DNA of 64,000 bases from Limivivens faecihominis (GTDB lineage Bacteria > Bacillota > Clostridia > Lachnospirales > Lachnospiraceae). Each line of letters starts with the position of its first letter. Within the stretch, counting starts at the first letter, position 1. The position numbers were made by a program, and so were the translations under genes. Location of the stretch: NCBI RefSeq assembly GCF_020686945.1, contig NZ_JAJEPR010000004.1, positions 124,001 through 188,000 on the forward strand, written 5' to 3'. The notes below the pieces were generated by a model. The model searched no databases and was not told where the DNA came from. It worked only from the letters and a program-made list of their open reading frames with translations. Positions 49,893 to 58,692 of this stretch are shown one piece after another.

Positions 49893-51752
49893 ATGAGAAA
49901 ACTGGCTTTAAGCGATGAAATTTTACTGAGCATCGAGAAACCAGCCCGCTATATCGGCAATGAGGTAAACTCGGTGATGAAAGACAAAGAGCAGGTGGAT
50001 ATCCGCGTTGCTTTTTGTTTTCCGGATGTCTATGAGATCGGTATGTCCCACTTAGGCATCCAGATTCTTTATGATATGTTCAACCAGCGTGACGATATCT
50101 GGTGTGAGCGCGTTTATTCTCCCTGGACCGATCTTGACAAGGTCATGAGAGAAAAACACATTCCCCTTTTCGCCCTGGAATCCCAGGATCCCGTGAAGGA
50201 GTTCGACTTCCTCTGCTTCACGATCCAGTATGAGATGTGCTACACCAATATCCTTCAGGTGCTGGACCTCTCTGGCATTCCGCTGCTTGCTTCCGAGCGT
50301 ACGGAGGAAGACCCCATCGTGATCGGCGGCGGCCCCTGCACCTATAACCCGGAGCCCTTGGCTGATTTCTTTGATATTTTTTATATTGGCGAAGGTGAGA
50401 CCGAATATTTCCATCTGATGGACCTTTATAAGGAGTACAAGGCAAAAAGCCTCTCCAGAAAAGAATTTCTCCATGATGCGGCAAAAATTCCGGGGATTTA
50501 CGTTCCCTCCCTTTATGAGGTGACTTATAAGGAGGACGGCACCATTGAGTCCTTTGCCCCCGTATGTTCCGATATTCCCGCTGTCATCGAAAAACAGATC
50601 GTCATGGATGTGACGGACACCTATTATCCAAAGGCCCCTGTCGTTCCCTTTATCCGGGCCACCCAGGACCGCGTGGTGCTGGAGATCCAGCGAGGCTGTA
50701 TCCGCGGTTGCCGTTTCTGCCAGGCAGGTATGCTCTACCGTCCTTTAAGAGAACGCGATCTTTCCATGCTGAAGGATTATGCCATCACCATGCTGAAAAA
50801 TACCGGCCATGAGGAGATTTCCTTAAGCTCCTTAAGCTCCAGCGATTACTCCGAGCTGGCAGGCATCGTAAATTTCCTCATCGAGCACTGCGAAGGCCAG
50901 GGCATCAATATTTCCCTGCCGTCTCTCCGTATCGACGCCTTTTCCCTGGACGTCATGAGCAAAGTGCAGGATATCAAGAAAAGCAGCCTGACCTTCGCTC
51001 CCGAGGCCGGTTCCCAGCGAATGCGAAACGTCATCAATAAGGGACTCACCGAGGAGGATATCCTGAGAGGTTCCGGCGAAGCCTTTGCCGGCGGCTGGAA
51101 TAAGGTAAAACTCTACTTTATGCTGGGTCTTCCCACCGAGGAAGATGAGGATATCAAGGGTATCGCCTATCTGGCGGAAAAAATCGCCGAGCATTATTAT
51201 GAGATCCCGAAGGACCAGCGAAACGGAAAGTGCCAGATCACAGTCAGCACCTCCTTCTTCGTTCCGAAGCCCTTCACGCCGTTCCAGTGGGCTCCCATGA
51301 ATACCCATGAGGAGTTCCTCGGAAAAGCCTACACGGTCAACCACACGATCAAAGATCAGTTAAATAAGAAGAGTATCAAATATAACTGGCACGAAGCCGA
51401 TGTGACTCTGCTGGAAGGTCTGCTGGCCCGGGGTGACCGGAGAATCGGCCGGACGATCCTGAAAGCCTATGAGAATGGCGCTCTCTACGACGCCTGGAGC
51501 GAGACTTTCCACTATGATATCTGGCTCAAAGCCATGGAAGAGACCGGAATCTCCTATGATTTCTACAATTTCCGTACCCGCACCTTCGACGAGATCCTGC
51601 CCTGGGATTTCATCCATATCGGCGTCACCCGGAAATTCCTGGAACGGGAATGGGAGAGAGCAAAACAGGGTATCGTGACACCCAACTGCCGCCAGGGCTG
51701 CTCAGGCTGCGGCGGAAGATCCTACGGCGGAGGTGTATGCTATGAAGATTAG
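49893..51752 (+). CDS. B12-binding-domain radical SAM protein (TIGR03960-like)
   Basis: A 619-residue protein. An N-terminal cobalamin-binding-like domain (about 1-190) has VAFCFPDVYEIGMSHLGIQI and IVIGGGPCTYNPEP. The radical-SAM core follows with RGCIRGCRFCQAGMLYRPLR, and the end has a Cys-rich tail (NCRQGCSGCGG). The family is always next to the DUF2344 gene, as here with a 3' overlap, and near rng-rplU. It is thought to modify RNA or a ribosomal component, but the reaction is unknown. The start at 49893 has GAAAGGA. Confidence 0.9.
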   Translation: MRKLALSDEILLSIEKPARYIGNEVNSVMKDKEQVDIRVAFCFPDVYEIGMSHLGIQILYDMFNQRDDIWCERVYSPWTDLDKVMREKHIPLFALESQDPVKEFDFLCFTIQYEMCYTNILQVLDLSGIPLLASERTEEDPIVIGGGPCTYNPEPLADFFDIFYIGEGETEYFHLMDLYKEYKAKSLSRKEFLHDAAKIPGIYVPSLYEVTYKEDGTIESFAPVCSDIPAVIEKQIVMDVTDTYYPKAPVVPFIRATQDRVVLEIQRGCIRGCRFCQAGMLYRPLRERDLSMLKDYAITMLKNTGHEEISLSSLSSSDYSELAGIVNFLIEHCEGQGINISLPSLRIDAFSLDVMSKVQDIKKSSLTFAPEAGSQRMRNVINKGLTEEDILRGSGEAFAGGWNKVKLYFMLGLPTEEDEDIKGIAYLAEKIAEHYYEIPKDQRNGKCQITVSTSFFVPKPFTPFQWAPMNTHEEFLGKAYTVNHTIKDQLNKKSIKYNWHEADVTLLEGLLARGDRRIGRTILKAYENGALYDAWSETFHYDIWLKAMEETGISYDFYNFRTRTFDEILPWDFIHIGVTRKFLEREWERAKQGIVTPNCRQGCSGCGGRSYGGGVCYED

Positions 51753-52440
51753 AGTGAAATTTTCCAAACACGGAGCCATGAAATTCATCGGTCATCTGGA
51801 TATCATGCGATATTTCCAGAAAGCCATCCGGCGGGCTGAAATTCCCATCGTCTTCACCGAAGGCTTCAGCCCCCACATGGTCATGTCCTTTGCCTCCCCG
51901 TTGGGCGTAGGCATCGAGAGCGAAGGCGAGTACATGGATATCGAGATCAAAGAACCCCTCTCCACAGAGGAAGCCGTACGGCGCCTGGACGCTGTCATGA
52001 GCGAGGGCATGCGGATTCTCGATTTCCGTCAGATTCCCGAGGAAAAAGCCAGCAACGCCATGGCGCTTGTGGCCGCTGCCGATTACCGGATCCGTTTCCG
52101 GGAGGGCTACGAGCCGGATCTGGACTGGAAAAAGCTCTACACTGCTTTTCTGGAACAGCCTTCCATTTCCATTATCAAGAAAACGAAAAAAAGCGAGACA
52201 GAGCTGGATATCCGCCCGCTGATCTACGAGAGCCATCTGGAAGGAGACAGCATTTTTGTACGTCTTTCTTCCGGAAGCGCTGCGAACATCAAACCGGAGC
52301 TTATGATGGAGGCCTTTGCTTCCTATGCAGGCTTCTCTCTGGAACCCTTCTCCCTGATGGTCACACGGATCGATCTCTATGCGGCAGGCCCCGACGGAAC
52401 CTTTGTCTCCTTAAATGAACTGGGTGAGAAAATTGGATAA
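51742..52440 (+). CDS. TIGR03936/DUF2344 radical-SAM-associated protein
   Basis: A 232-residue protein with the DUF2344 signature: RVKFSKHGAMKFIGHLDIMR, EGFSPHMVMSFASPLGVGIE, and a late LSLMVTRIDLYA-like segment. It is the fixed partner of the preceding radical SAM protein, in some species fused to it. ATG 51742 lies within the end of that gene behind GGAGGTG. The rng start overlaps its stop. Confidence 0.9.
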   Translation: MKIRVKFSKHGAMKFIGHLDIMRYFQKAIRRAEIPIVFTEGFSPHMVMSFASPLGVGIESEGEYMDIEIKEPLSTEEAVRRLDAVMSEGMRILDFRQIPEEKASNAMALVAAADYRIRFREGYEPDLDWKKLYTAFLEQPSISIIKKTKKSETELDIRPLIYESHLEGDSIFVRLSSGSAANIKPELMMEAFASYAGFSLEPFSLMVTRIDLYAAGPDGTFVSLNELGEKIG

Positions 52441-53665
52441 AAAACTGCTTATCGTACGCTGCCGCGGCCGAATCCTCACCGCCCTGAAAGAGGGGGATAA
52501 GGTCGTGGAGCTCCACCTGGATGAGGAGGAGCGCAATTCTCTTCTGGGCAACATCTACATCGGCCGCGTACATAATATTGTAAAAAATATTCACGCCGCC
52601 TTCATTGAGGTTGGCGACGGACTTCAGTGCTATTATTCTCTTTCTGATAATAAAGACCCGATTTTCCTCAAAAAAGGAAGCTCCCCGAAGCTTCAGGCCG
52701 GCGATGAGCTTCTGGTGCAGGTCTGCCGGGAAAATCTGAAATCCAAACCGCCGGCTGTCACATCCAACCTGAATTTCACCGGCAATTATGTGGTTCTCAC
52801 CACGGAAAATAAGAGCATCGGTTTTTCTTCCAAGCTTTCCAAGGAGGAAAAGCAACAGCTGGGAGAGTGGCTGAAGCCCTTTGTCAGCGACCGCTTTGGC
52901 TGTATCGTCCGGACAAACGCCCGGGAAGCCGATGAGGCGACTTTCCAGGCTGAGCTGAAGCTTCTGACGGGCATCTATGAGGAAGTGACAGAAAAAGCGA
53001 AGTTTCGCAAACCGCTGACCCTCCTTCATCAGAACAATCCCACGACCTGGCTCTCCAGCCTGAGGGACACCTATAAAGCGGGACTCACCGAGATCATCAC
53101 CGACGATCCCGGTCTTCACGAGAAAATCCACCATTATCTCGAGCATTACCAGCGGGAAGATCTGGATAAGCTTCGTTTCTACGAGGATCCCCTGCTTCCG
53201 CTGATCAAGCTCCACAGCCTGGAGACAGCCCTGGAAAATGCCCTGAAGGAAAAGGTCTGGATGAAATCCGGCGCTTATCTCGTGATCCAGCCGACGGAGG
53301 CGCTGACGGTCATCGATGTAAACACCGGCAAATTTGACGGGAATAAAAATCAGCAGGATACTTTCCTGAAGATCAATCTGGAAGCGGCCCGGGAGATCGC
53401 CCGGGAGATCCGGCTCCGGAACCTTTCCGGCATCATCGTTGTCGATTTCATCAATATGGACGCAGCGGAAAACCGAAAACTTCTGATGGAGGAATTTGCG
53501 TCCTGGCTGAAACGGGATCCAATAAAGACCACGCTGGTCGATATGACGGCCCTGGAGCTTGTGGAAGTCACCCGGAAAAAACTTCGCAAGCCCCTGCAGG
53601 ATCAGTTTCTGGCGACCCGTAACCCGGCAGAAAATAAATCCACGAATTTTAGTGAAAATGCTTGA
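52433..53665 (+). CDS. rng: Ribonuclease G/E family endoribonuclease
   Basis: About 410 residues, the RNase E/G catalytic core. An S1 domain at the start has NIYIGRVHNIVKNIHAAFIE. The DNase I-like active site has LTVIDVNTGKFDG and IIVVDFINMD, whose aspartates hold Mg2+. The zinc-link CPxC of E. coli enzymes is not evident near the end. The start is uncertain: TTG 52433 has GGGTGAG; ATG 52415 has no ribosome site. It degrades or matures RNA, consistent with its place before the ribosomal genes. Confidence 0.9.
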   Translation: MDKKLLIVRCRGRILTALKEGDKVVELHLDEEERNSLLGNIYIGRVHNIVKNIHAAFIEVGDGLQCYYSLSDNKDPIFLKKGSSPKLQAGDELLVQVCRENLKSKPPAVTSNLNFTGNYVVLTTENKSIGFSSKLSKEEKQQLGEWLKPFVSDRFGCIVRTNAREADEATFQAELKLLTGIYEEVTEKAKFRKPLTLLHQNNPTTWLSSLRDTYKAGLTEIITDDPGLHEKIHHYLEHYQREDLDKLRFYEDPLLPLIKLHSLETALENALKEKVWMKSGAYLVIQPTEALTVIDVNTGKFDGNKNQQDTFLKINLEAAREIAREIRLRNLSGIIVVDFINMDAAENRKLLMEEFASWLKRDPIKTTLVDMTALELVEVTRKKLRKPLQDQFLATRNPAENKSTNFSENA

Positions 53666-53690
53666 CACAGCGAAAAACTCATGCTATTAT
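53662..53690 (+). promoter_or_regulatory. Promoter of rplU operon
   Basis: Perfect TTGACA (53662-53667), 17-bp spacer, and TATTAT (53685-53690) preceded by TGC, an extended -10. It starts inside the stop region of rng. Confidence 0.88.
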
Positions 53691-53696
53691 ATGCAA

Positions 53697-53770
53697 GTAT
53701 GCCGCACAGAGAGGTATAAGAACTGTCTGACAGTCACCATATCTGGCGAGTAATGATAATAGGAGGTGCC
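53697..53770 (+). ncRNA. Ribosomal L21 leader
   Basis: The 75-nt untranslated stretch between the promoter and rplU, with CACAGAGAGGTATAAGAAC, a small CTGTC-TGACAG type helix and GGCGAGTAATGATAATAGG before the ribosome site, has the position and sequence feel of the Firmicute L21 leader family, in which free L21 represses its own mRNA. Assignment is from memory of the family and needs a covariance search. Confidence 0.6.
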
Positions 53771-53772
53771 AT

Positions 53773-54078
53773 ATGTACGCAATTATTGCAACAGGTGGTA
53801 AACAGTACAAAGTAGCCGAAGGCGATATCATTAACGTAGAGAAACTGGGTGCAGAAACAGGAGAGACCGTTACCTTTGATAACGTTCTTGCTGTAAGCAA
53901 CGAGGGTCTGAAAGTCGGTGCTGACGTAGCAGCTGCTACCGTAACTGCCAGCGTTGTAAAGAACGCTAAAGCAAAAAAGGTTATCGTTTACAAATATAAA
54001 CGGAAATCTGGCTATCACAAAAAGAACGGCCACAGACAGCAGTACACTCAGGTTAAGATTGAGAAAATCAACGCTTAA
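53773..54078 (+). CDS. rplU: 50S ribosomal protein L21
   Basis: A 101-residue L21: YAIIATGGKQYKVAEGDIIN, VIVYKYKRKSGYHKKNGHRQ and YTQVKIEKI are diagnostic. It binds 23S rRNA with L20. Ribosome site AGGAGGTG. It heads the conserved rplU-prp-rpmA unit. Confidence 0.97.
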   Translation: MYAIIATGGKQYKVAEGDIINVEKLGAETGETVTFDNVLAVSNEGLKVGADVAAATVTASVVKNAKAKKVIVYKYKRKSGYHKKNGHRQQYTQVKIEKINA

Positions 54079-54083
54079 TTGTT

Positions 54084-54404
54084 ATGATCACAATTACAGT
54101 TTTTAAGCATCAGGACCAGTATCGCGGCTTTCGAAGCAGCGGCCATGCGGGATATGCGGAGGAAGGATCCGATATCATCTGTGCAGCAGTTTCCGCTCTG
54201 ACAGTGAACGCGATCAATTCCATCGACGAACTGACCGACGATGCAGCCGACGTCCGACAGGACGAAGGTTATCTGGAACTGAGACTTGAAGGGACATGCT
54301 CCAAGGAGTCATCCCTGCTTCTGGATTCTCTGGTCCTCGGGCTTGAGTCCATCCAGGAGAGTTATGGAAAGAAATATATAAAGATTGCAACCAAGGAGGT
54401 GTAA
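54084..54404 (+). CDS. prp: Ribosomal-processing cysteine protease Prp
   Basis: A 106-residue protease that removes the N-terminal extension of L27 before ribosome assembly. The catalytic histidine is in SGHAGYAEEGSD and the cysteine in IICAAVSAL. It lies between rplU and rpmA as in most Firmicutes. Its partner site is visible in rpmA. Confidence 0.93.
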   Translation: MITITVFKHQDQYRGFRSSGHAGYAEEGSDIICAAVSALTVNAINSIDELTDDAADVRQDEGYLELRLEGTCSKESSLLLDSLVLGLESIQESYGKKYIKIATKEV

Positions 54405-54409
54405 CGGTT

Positions 54410-54694
54410 ATGTTAAAAATGAACCTTCAGATCTTCGCTCATAAAAAAGGTGTTGGTTCTACTAAGAACGGCAGAGATTCCGAGTCCAAGAGATTAGGAG
54501 CCAAGAGAGCAGACGGACAGTTTGTAAAAGCTGGTAACATCCTTTACAGACAGCGTGGTACCAAGATTCATCCGGGAGTAAACGTTGGACGTGGCGGTGA
54601 CGACACCCTGTTCGCTCTGGTTGACGGCGTTGTTCGTTTTGAGAGAAAAGGCAGAGACAAGAAGCAGGTTTCTATCGTTCCTGTTTCCGAATAA
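54410..54694 (+). CDS. rpmA: 50S ribosomal protein L27 (extended form)
   Basis: A 94-residue L27. The N-terminal extension MLKMNLQIFA precedes HKKGVGSTKNGRDSESKR, so Prp should cleave after FA to expose the arm that reaches the peptidyl-transferase centre. HPGVNVGRGGDDTLFALVDG is typical. Ribosome site AAGGAGGTG. Confidence 0.97.
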   Translation: MLKMNLQIFAHKKGVGSTKNGRDSESKRLGAKRADGQFVKAGNILYRQRGTKIHPGVNVGRGGDDTLFALVDGVVRFERKGRDKKQVSIVPVSE

Positions 54695-54709
54695 TGAGTG
54701 ACACTTTAG

Positions 54710-54746
54710 GGCTTCAAATCATCTCTTGGTTTGGAGCCTCATTTTA
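54710..54746 (+). terminator. Weak terminator or attenuator between rpmA and obg
   Basis: GGCTTCAAA (54710-54718) pairs with TTTGGAGCC (54730-54738) with one G-T pair; TCATTTTAT follows. Read-through to obg is likely. Confidence 0.55.
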
Positions 54747-54764
54747 TATAGAAGGAGAATTTTC

Positions 54765-56054
54765 ATGTTTGCAGACAGAGCAAAGATATTTATCCGCTCC
54801 GGAAAAGGCGGAGACGGTCATGTGAGCTTCCGTCGGGAGCTTTTCGTGCCCAACGGCGGTCCTGACGGCGGAGACGGCGGAAAAGGCGGCGATGTGATTT
54901 TCGAGGTGGATGAAGGTCTCACCAATCTGTCCGAATACCGTCACCGTGCAAAATTTACCGCGGAACCTGGAGAACAGGGCGGAAAGAAACGCTGCCACGG
55001 TGCCAATGGAAAAAATCTGATCCTGAAAGTCCCTGCCGGAACCATCATCCGCGAGGCAGAATCCGGAAAAGTCATCGCTGACATGTCCGGTGACAACAAA
55101 CGCCAGGTAATCTTAAAAGGAGGCCGCGGAGGCCAGGGAAACATGCACTATGCAACCGCTACGATGCAGGTTCCCAAATATGCCCAGCCCGGTCAGGCTG
55201 CCCAGGAGCTCTGGGTAAATCTGGAGCTGAAAGTCATTGCAGACGTAGGGCTTGTCGGTTTTCCGAACGTCGGAAAATCCACCTTGCTCTCCCGTGTGAG
55301 CAACGCAAAGCCGAAGATCGCCAATTATCATTTTACAACCTTGAATCCCATGCAGGGTGTCGTAGATCTGGGTGACGGAAGCAGCTTTATCATGGCTGAT
55401 ATCCCCGGACTCATTGAGGGCGCTTCTGAGGGCGTCGGACTCGGCCACGAGTTCCTTCGTCATGTCGAGCGTACCAAGATCCTTCTTCATGTGGTAGATG
55501 CCGCTTCTACAGAAGGCCGCGACCCCATTGATGATATTTATAAAATTAACGAGGAACTGAAAAATTACAACGAGGAGCTGGCTTCCCGTCCGCAGATCAT
55601 CGCTGCCAACAAGACAGACGTGATCTATTCCGAGGACGAGGATCCCGTAGAAAAGATCCGCGCTGAGTTTGAGCCCCAGGGCATCAAAGTATTTCCCATC
55701 TCCGCAGTCAGCGGCAAAGGTGTAAAAGAGCTTCTCTCTTACATCTGGGAGGTTTTAAAAGAGCTTCCCCAGGAGCCCGTTGTCTTCGAGCAGGAGTATT
55801 TCCCCGGCGACTACAACAGCAATGATAATCTTTCCTACACTGTGGAACAGCTGGATGAGCACACCTTTGTGGTGGAAGGCCCCAAGATCGAGAAAATGCT
55901 GGGTTACACAAACCTGGATTCCGAGAAAGGCTTCCTGTTCTTCCAGAACTTCCTGAAAAACACCGGTATTCTGAAAGATCTAGAGGCTGCCGGTATCCAG
56001 GATGGCGATACGGTCCGCATGTATGGTCTCCAGTTTGATTATTATAAAGAGTAG
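54765..56054 (+). CDS. obg: GTPase Obg/CgtA
   Basis: A 429-residue essential ribosome-assembly GTPase. The glycine-rich Obg fold (IRSGKGGDGHVSFRRE, PNGGPDGGDGGKGG) occupies residues 1-158. The G domain has GFPNVGKSTLLSRV, DIPGLIEGASEG and NKTD. A C-terminal OCT domain of about 80 residues completes the Gram-positive form. The start at 54765 has GAAGGAG. Confidence 0.97.
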   Translation: MFADRAKIFIRSGKGGDGHVSFRRELFVPNGGPDGGDGGKGGDVIFEVDEGLTNLSEYRHRAKFTAEPGEQGGKKRCHGANGKNLILKVPAGTIIREAESGKVIADMSGDNKRQVILKGGRGGQGNMHYATATMQVPKYAQPGQAAQELWVNLELKVIADVGLVGFPNVGKSTLLSRVSNAKPKIANYHFTTLNPMQGVVDLGDGSSFIMADIPGLIEGASEGVGLGHEFLRHVERTKILLHVVDAASTEGRDPIDDIYKINEELKNYNEELASRPQIIAANKTDVIYSEDEDPVEKIRAEFEPQGIKVFPISAVSGKGVKELLSYIWEVLKELPQEPVVFEQEYFPGDYNSNDNLSYTVEQLDEHTFVVEGPKIEKMLGYTNLDSEKGFLFFQNFLKNTGILKDLEAAGIQDGDTVRMYGLQFDYYKE

Positions 56055-56067
56055 GAGAAAAATTTAT

Positions 56068-56358
56068 ATGACAAGCAAACAGCGTGCTTATTTAAAGGGT
56101 CTGGCCATGACTATGGATCCGATCTTCCAGATCGGAAAAAGCAGCCTGACCCCGGAAAACACCAAAGCCATCGATGAGGCCCTGGAAGCCCGGGAGCTCA
56201 TCAAGATCAGTGTTCTCCAGAACTGCCTGGACGATCCGAAAGAGATCGCGGCTGTTGTGGCAGAGCGCACACGTTCCCAGGTGGTTCAGGTCATCGGCAA
56301 AAAGATCGTCCTGTACCGGGAAGGCAAAAAAGAGAAAAAGAAAATCATTCTCCCGTAA
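56068..56358 (+). CDS. yhbY: YhbY-family RNA-binding protein (CRM domain)
   Basis: A 96-residue protein with the CRM fold: LTSKQRAYLKGLA-type start (TSKQRAYLKGLAMTMDPIFQ), IGKSSLTPENTKAIDEALE, and VVQVIGKKIVLYRE. It binds pre-50S ribosomal RNA. ATG 56068 follows AGGAGAAA. It sits between obg and nadD as in many Firmicutes. Confidence 0.94.
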   Translation: MTSKQRAYLKGLAMTMDPIFQIGKSSLTPENTKAIDEALEARELIKISVLQNCLDDPKEIAAVVAERTRSQVVQVIGKKIVLYREGKKEKKKIILP

Positions 56359-56374
56359 AAGGAGTGACAGAGAA

Positions 56375-56998
56375 ATGGTAGGGAAGTGCAAGAAAAAAGG
56401 AATCATGGGCGGCACCTTTGATCCGATCCATATCGGTCATCTGATCCTCGGTGAAAACGCCTGTCTTCAGCTGGGTCTGGACTCCATTCTTTTCATGCCC
56501 AGCGGCAATCCGCCTCACAAGCCTCACCGGCCTGGCAGAGCCACCACAATGCAGCGAGTGGAGATGGTCCGGCTGGCGATTGAGGACAACCCGCATTTTG
56601 AACTTTCACTGGCGGAAACCCATGATCAGGGTTATACTTACACAGAAGAGACCCTCAGACGGCTGACGGCTGAAAATCCGGACACGGATTATTATTTTAT
56701 TATGGGAGCCGATTCCCTGTTTCAGTTCGAGCACTGGAAAGGGCCGGAGGAAATCTGCCGCCTGGCCACTCTGGTGGTGGCTGTCCGGGACCATGTTTCC
56801 GAGGAAAAACTAGATGCTCAGATTCTTCACCTGAAAGAAATTTTAGGCGCCAGGATTGAGAAACTGGACACACCGAATATTGATATTTCCTCTGAGACTT
56901 TGCGTTCCTGGATTGCCAGCGGTCATTCGCTGCGCTATTATGTTCCGAACCCTGTCATTTCCTATATAGAAGAACAGCGGATTTACAGCCGAAATTAG
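56375..56998 (+). CDS. nadD: Nicotinate-nucleotide adenylyltransferase
   Basis: A 207-residue enzyme making deamido-NAD from nicotinate mononucleotide and ATP. MGGTFDPIHIGHLIL holds the T/HxGH motif, SGNPPHKP the substrate site, and ISSETLRSWI the second nucleotide motif. The start at 56375 is preceded by AAAGGAGTG. yqeK follows in the same operon. Confidence 0.95.
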   Translation: MVGKCKKKGIMGGTFDPIHIGHLILGENACLQLGLDSILFMPSGNPPHKPHRPGRATTMQRVEMVRLAIEDNPHFELSLAETHDQGYTYTEETLRRLTAENPDTDYYFIMGADSLFQFEHWKGPEEICRLATLVVAVRDHVSEEKLDAQILHLKEILGARIEKLDTPNIDISSETLRSWIASGHSLRYYVPNPVISYIEEQRIYSRN

Positions 56999-57021
56999 TT
57001 TTCACAGAAAAGAGCAGAAAC

Positions 57022-57621
57022 ATGGAAGAGTACAACATCTTACGCATGCAGGACCGGCTGAAAGAATATCTCACCCGAGACCGTTTCATCCATACCCAGG
57101 GCGTTATGTACACAGCCACAGCCCTTGCCATGTGTCACGGAGAAGATCTTGTCAAAGCCCAGGTGGCCGGCCTTCTTCACGACTGTGCCAAATGCATTCC
57201 CACCGGGAAGAAGCTCAAGATCTGTAAGAAGAACGATATTGCCCTTACAAAATGGGAAGAAGAAAATGAAGCTCTTCTCCATGCCAAAGTAGGTGTCTAT
57301 ATCGCGAAGAAAAAGTACGGGATCACCGATCCGGAGATCTTAAATGCCATTCGGTACCATACCACGGGCAAGGCGGATATGACGCCCCTTGAAAAGATCG
57401 TCTATATCGCCGACTATATCGAGCCCGGCCGCTACAAGGCCAAGAATCTTCCGGAAGTCCGCCATCTGGCTTTCCAGGATCTCGATGAGACCATGTACCG
57501 GATCCTCAGAGATACGATCCTTTATCTGAGCGGCAGTGCCAACACGATGGACCCGTCCACAACTGAGGCATACGAATATTACCAGAAACTGCACAATGAA
57601 CGAAAAGGAGCCAACACATGA
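57022..57621 (+). CDS. yqeK: HD-domain phosphohydrolase YqeK
   Basis: A 199-residue HD protein; the family hydrolyses diadenosine tetraphosphate. TQGVMYTATALA supplies the first His, GLLHDCAKCIPTGK the HD pair, and YHTTGKADMTPLEKIVYIAD the later metal ligands. The gene overlaps rsfS by 4 nt. In some species it is fused to nadD. Confidence 0.92.
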   Translation: MEEYNILRMQDRLKEYLTRDRFIHTQGVMYTATALAMCHGEDLVKAQVAGLLHDCAKCIPTGKKLKICKKNDIALTKWEEENEALLHAKVGVYIAKKKYGITDPEILNAIRYHTTGKADMTPLEKIVYIADYIEPGRYKAKNLPEVRHLAFQDLDETMYRILRDTILYLSGSANTMDPSTTEAYEYYQKLHNERKGANT

Positions 57622-57977
57622 GCGAATATACATCCAAAGAAATCGCAAAACTTGCCTGCGAAGCCCTTGCTGACAAAAAAGCCGACGATATCAAAGTCAT
57701 CGACATCTCCGAAGTTTCCAGCCTGGCTGACTACTTTGTCATCGCCGGCGGCATGAACCGCAATCAAGTCCAGGCCATGGCCGACAATGTAGAAGAGACT
57801 CTCGGCAAAAAACTCAGTCTCTCTGCCAAACAGGTAGAGGGTTACACAACGGCAAACTGGATTCTCATGGATTACAGAGACGTAGTCATCCACATCTTTG
57901 ACCAGGAAAACCGCAGATTTTATGACCTCGCCAGAATCTGGAGAGACGGTAAGGACGTTGCGGTGGAAGAGCTGTAA
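57618..57977 (+). CDS. rsfS: Ribosomal silencing factor RsfS
   Basis: A 119-residue protein that binds L14 and blocks 30S joining under starvation. The family motif ADYFVIAGGMNRNQVQAMAD and the end VVIHIFDQENRRFYDLARIW are intact. It closes the rplU-rsfS translation block with a strong terminator. Confidence 0.95.
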   Translation: MSEYTSKEIAKLACEALADKKADDIKVIDISEVSSLADYFVIAGGMNRNQVQAMADNVEETLGKKLSLSAKQVEGYTTANWILMDYRDVVIHIFDQENRRFYDLARIWRDGKDVAVEEL

Positions 57978-58000
57978 AGAGAATTAAATTTTGGATTTTT

Positions 58001-58039
58001 AAAAGCATGCATCAAGTTATTATTGGTGCATGCTTTTTT
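58001..58039 (+). terminator. Terminator of rsfS
   Basis: AAAAGCATGCA pairs with TGCATGCTTTT, extended by TCAA/TTGG for a 15-bp stem, followed by TTTT. Confidence 0.9.
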
Positions 58040-58099
58040 GCTTCCAGGGTTCTCAGCCATATATAAGTGTGCTATAATCATAGCCAGGAGGTGTGAGTT

Positions 58100-58150
58100 A
58101 TGAAGAAAAATAAAAAGAAGTTATTTCGAGGTGACAACTATGATCATTGA
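58100..58150 (+). CDS. 16-residue upstream open frame before yhcH
   Basis: MKKNKKKLFRGDNYDH starts at 58100 with an excellent AGGAGGTG site (58086-58093) and ends at TGA 58148-58150, overlapping the next gene start (58140). It is behind an extended -10 TGCTATAAT (58070-58078). It may couple or modulate translation of yhcH. Confidence 0.4.
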   Translation: MKKNKKKLFRGDNYDH

Positions 58151-58577
58151 TAAAACATCGAACCTGGAACTTTACAAATCCCTGATCCCACATCTGGATG
58201 TGATCCTTAATTTTGCCCGGAAGGCTGCAGAAAAGCCGGTGGGAACCTATCCTTATCCCGGCGGCAGGATTATGATTCAGGAGGGGGAGACGAGAGCGCT
58301 GGAAGGCGCAGAATTTGAATCTCATAAAAATTTTCTTGACCTTCAGTGGATTTTGGAAGGCAAGGAGATGATGGAGTATGCCAACATTCACGACCTTACG
58401 GAAACCGTTCCCTACAATACAGAAAAAGACATCCAGTTCTGGCAGGGAAAGGGCAGTCTCATGGAGGTTCCTGCCGGTACTTTCTATCTGGTTTATCCGG
58501 AAGACGGCCACAAACCCTGCTGTCATACGGAGAAAAAGAATACTTATCGGAAAATGGTTGTCAAGATCCCTGTATGA
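58140..58577 (+). CDS. YhcH/YjgK/YiaL family protein
   Basis: A 145-residue cupin-like protein: VGTYPYPGGRIMIQEGETR, HKNFLDLQWILEGKEMMEY and FYLVYPEDGHKPC are diagnostic of the DUF386 family, some of which act on sialic acid or evolved beta-galactosidase subunits. The specific sugar target is unknown. ATG 58140 follows CGAGGTGAC. Confidence 0.88.
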   Translation: MIIDKTSNLELYKSLIPHLDVILNFARKAAEKPVGTYPYPGGRIMIQEGETRALEGAEFESHKNFLDLQWILEGKEMMEYANIHDLTETVPYNTEKDIQFWQGKGSLMEVPAGTFYLVYPEDGHKPCCHTEKKNTYRKMVVKIPV

Positions 58578-58603
58578 GTTTTTTCAAAAAAATGTAAATT
58601 GCC

Positions 58604-58632
58604 TTGAAAAAAATCCTCCGATATAGTATAAT
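58604..58632 (+). promoter_or_regulatory. Promoter of the SGNH-hydrolase gene
   Basis: TTGAAA (58604-58609), 17-bp spacer, perfect TATAAT (58627-58632). Confidence 0.82.
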
Positions 58633-58692
58633 AAATATTATGTTAACTTTACATTTTTAAGAAGAATCTGTTATCGTTTATGGAGGAATTTC

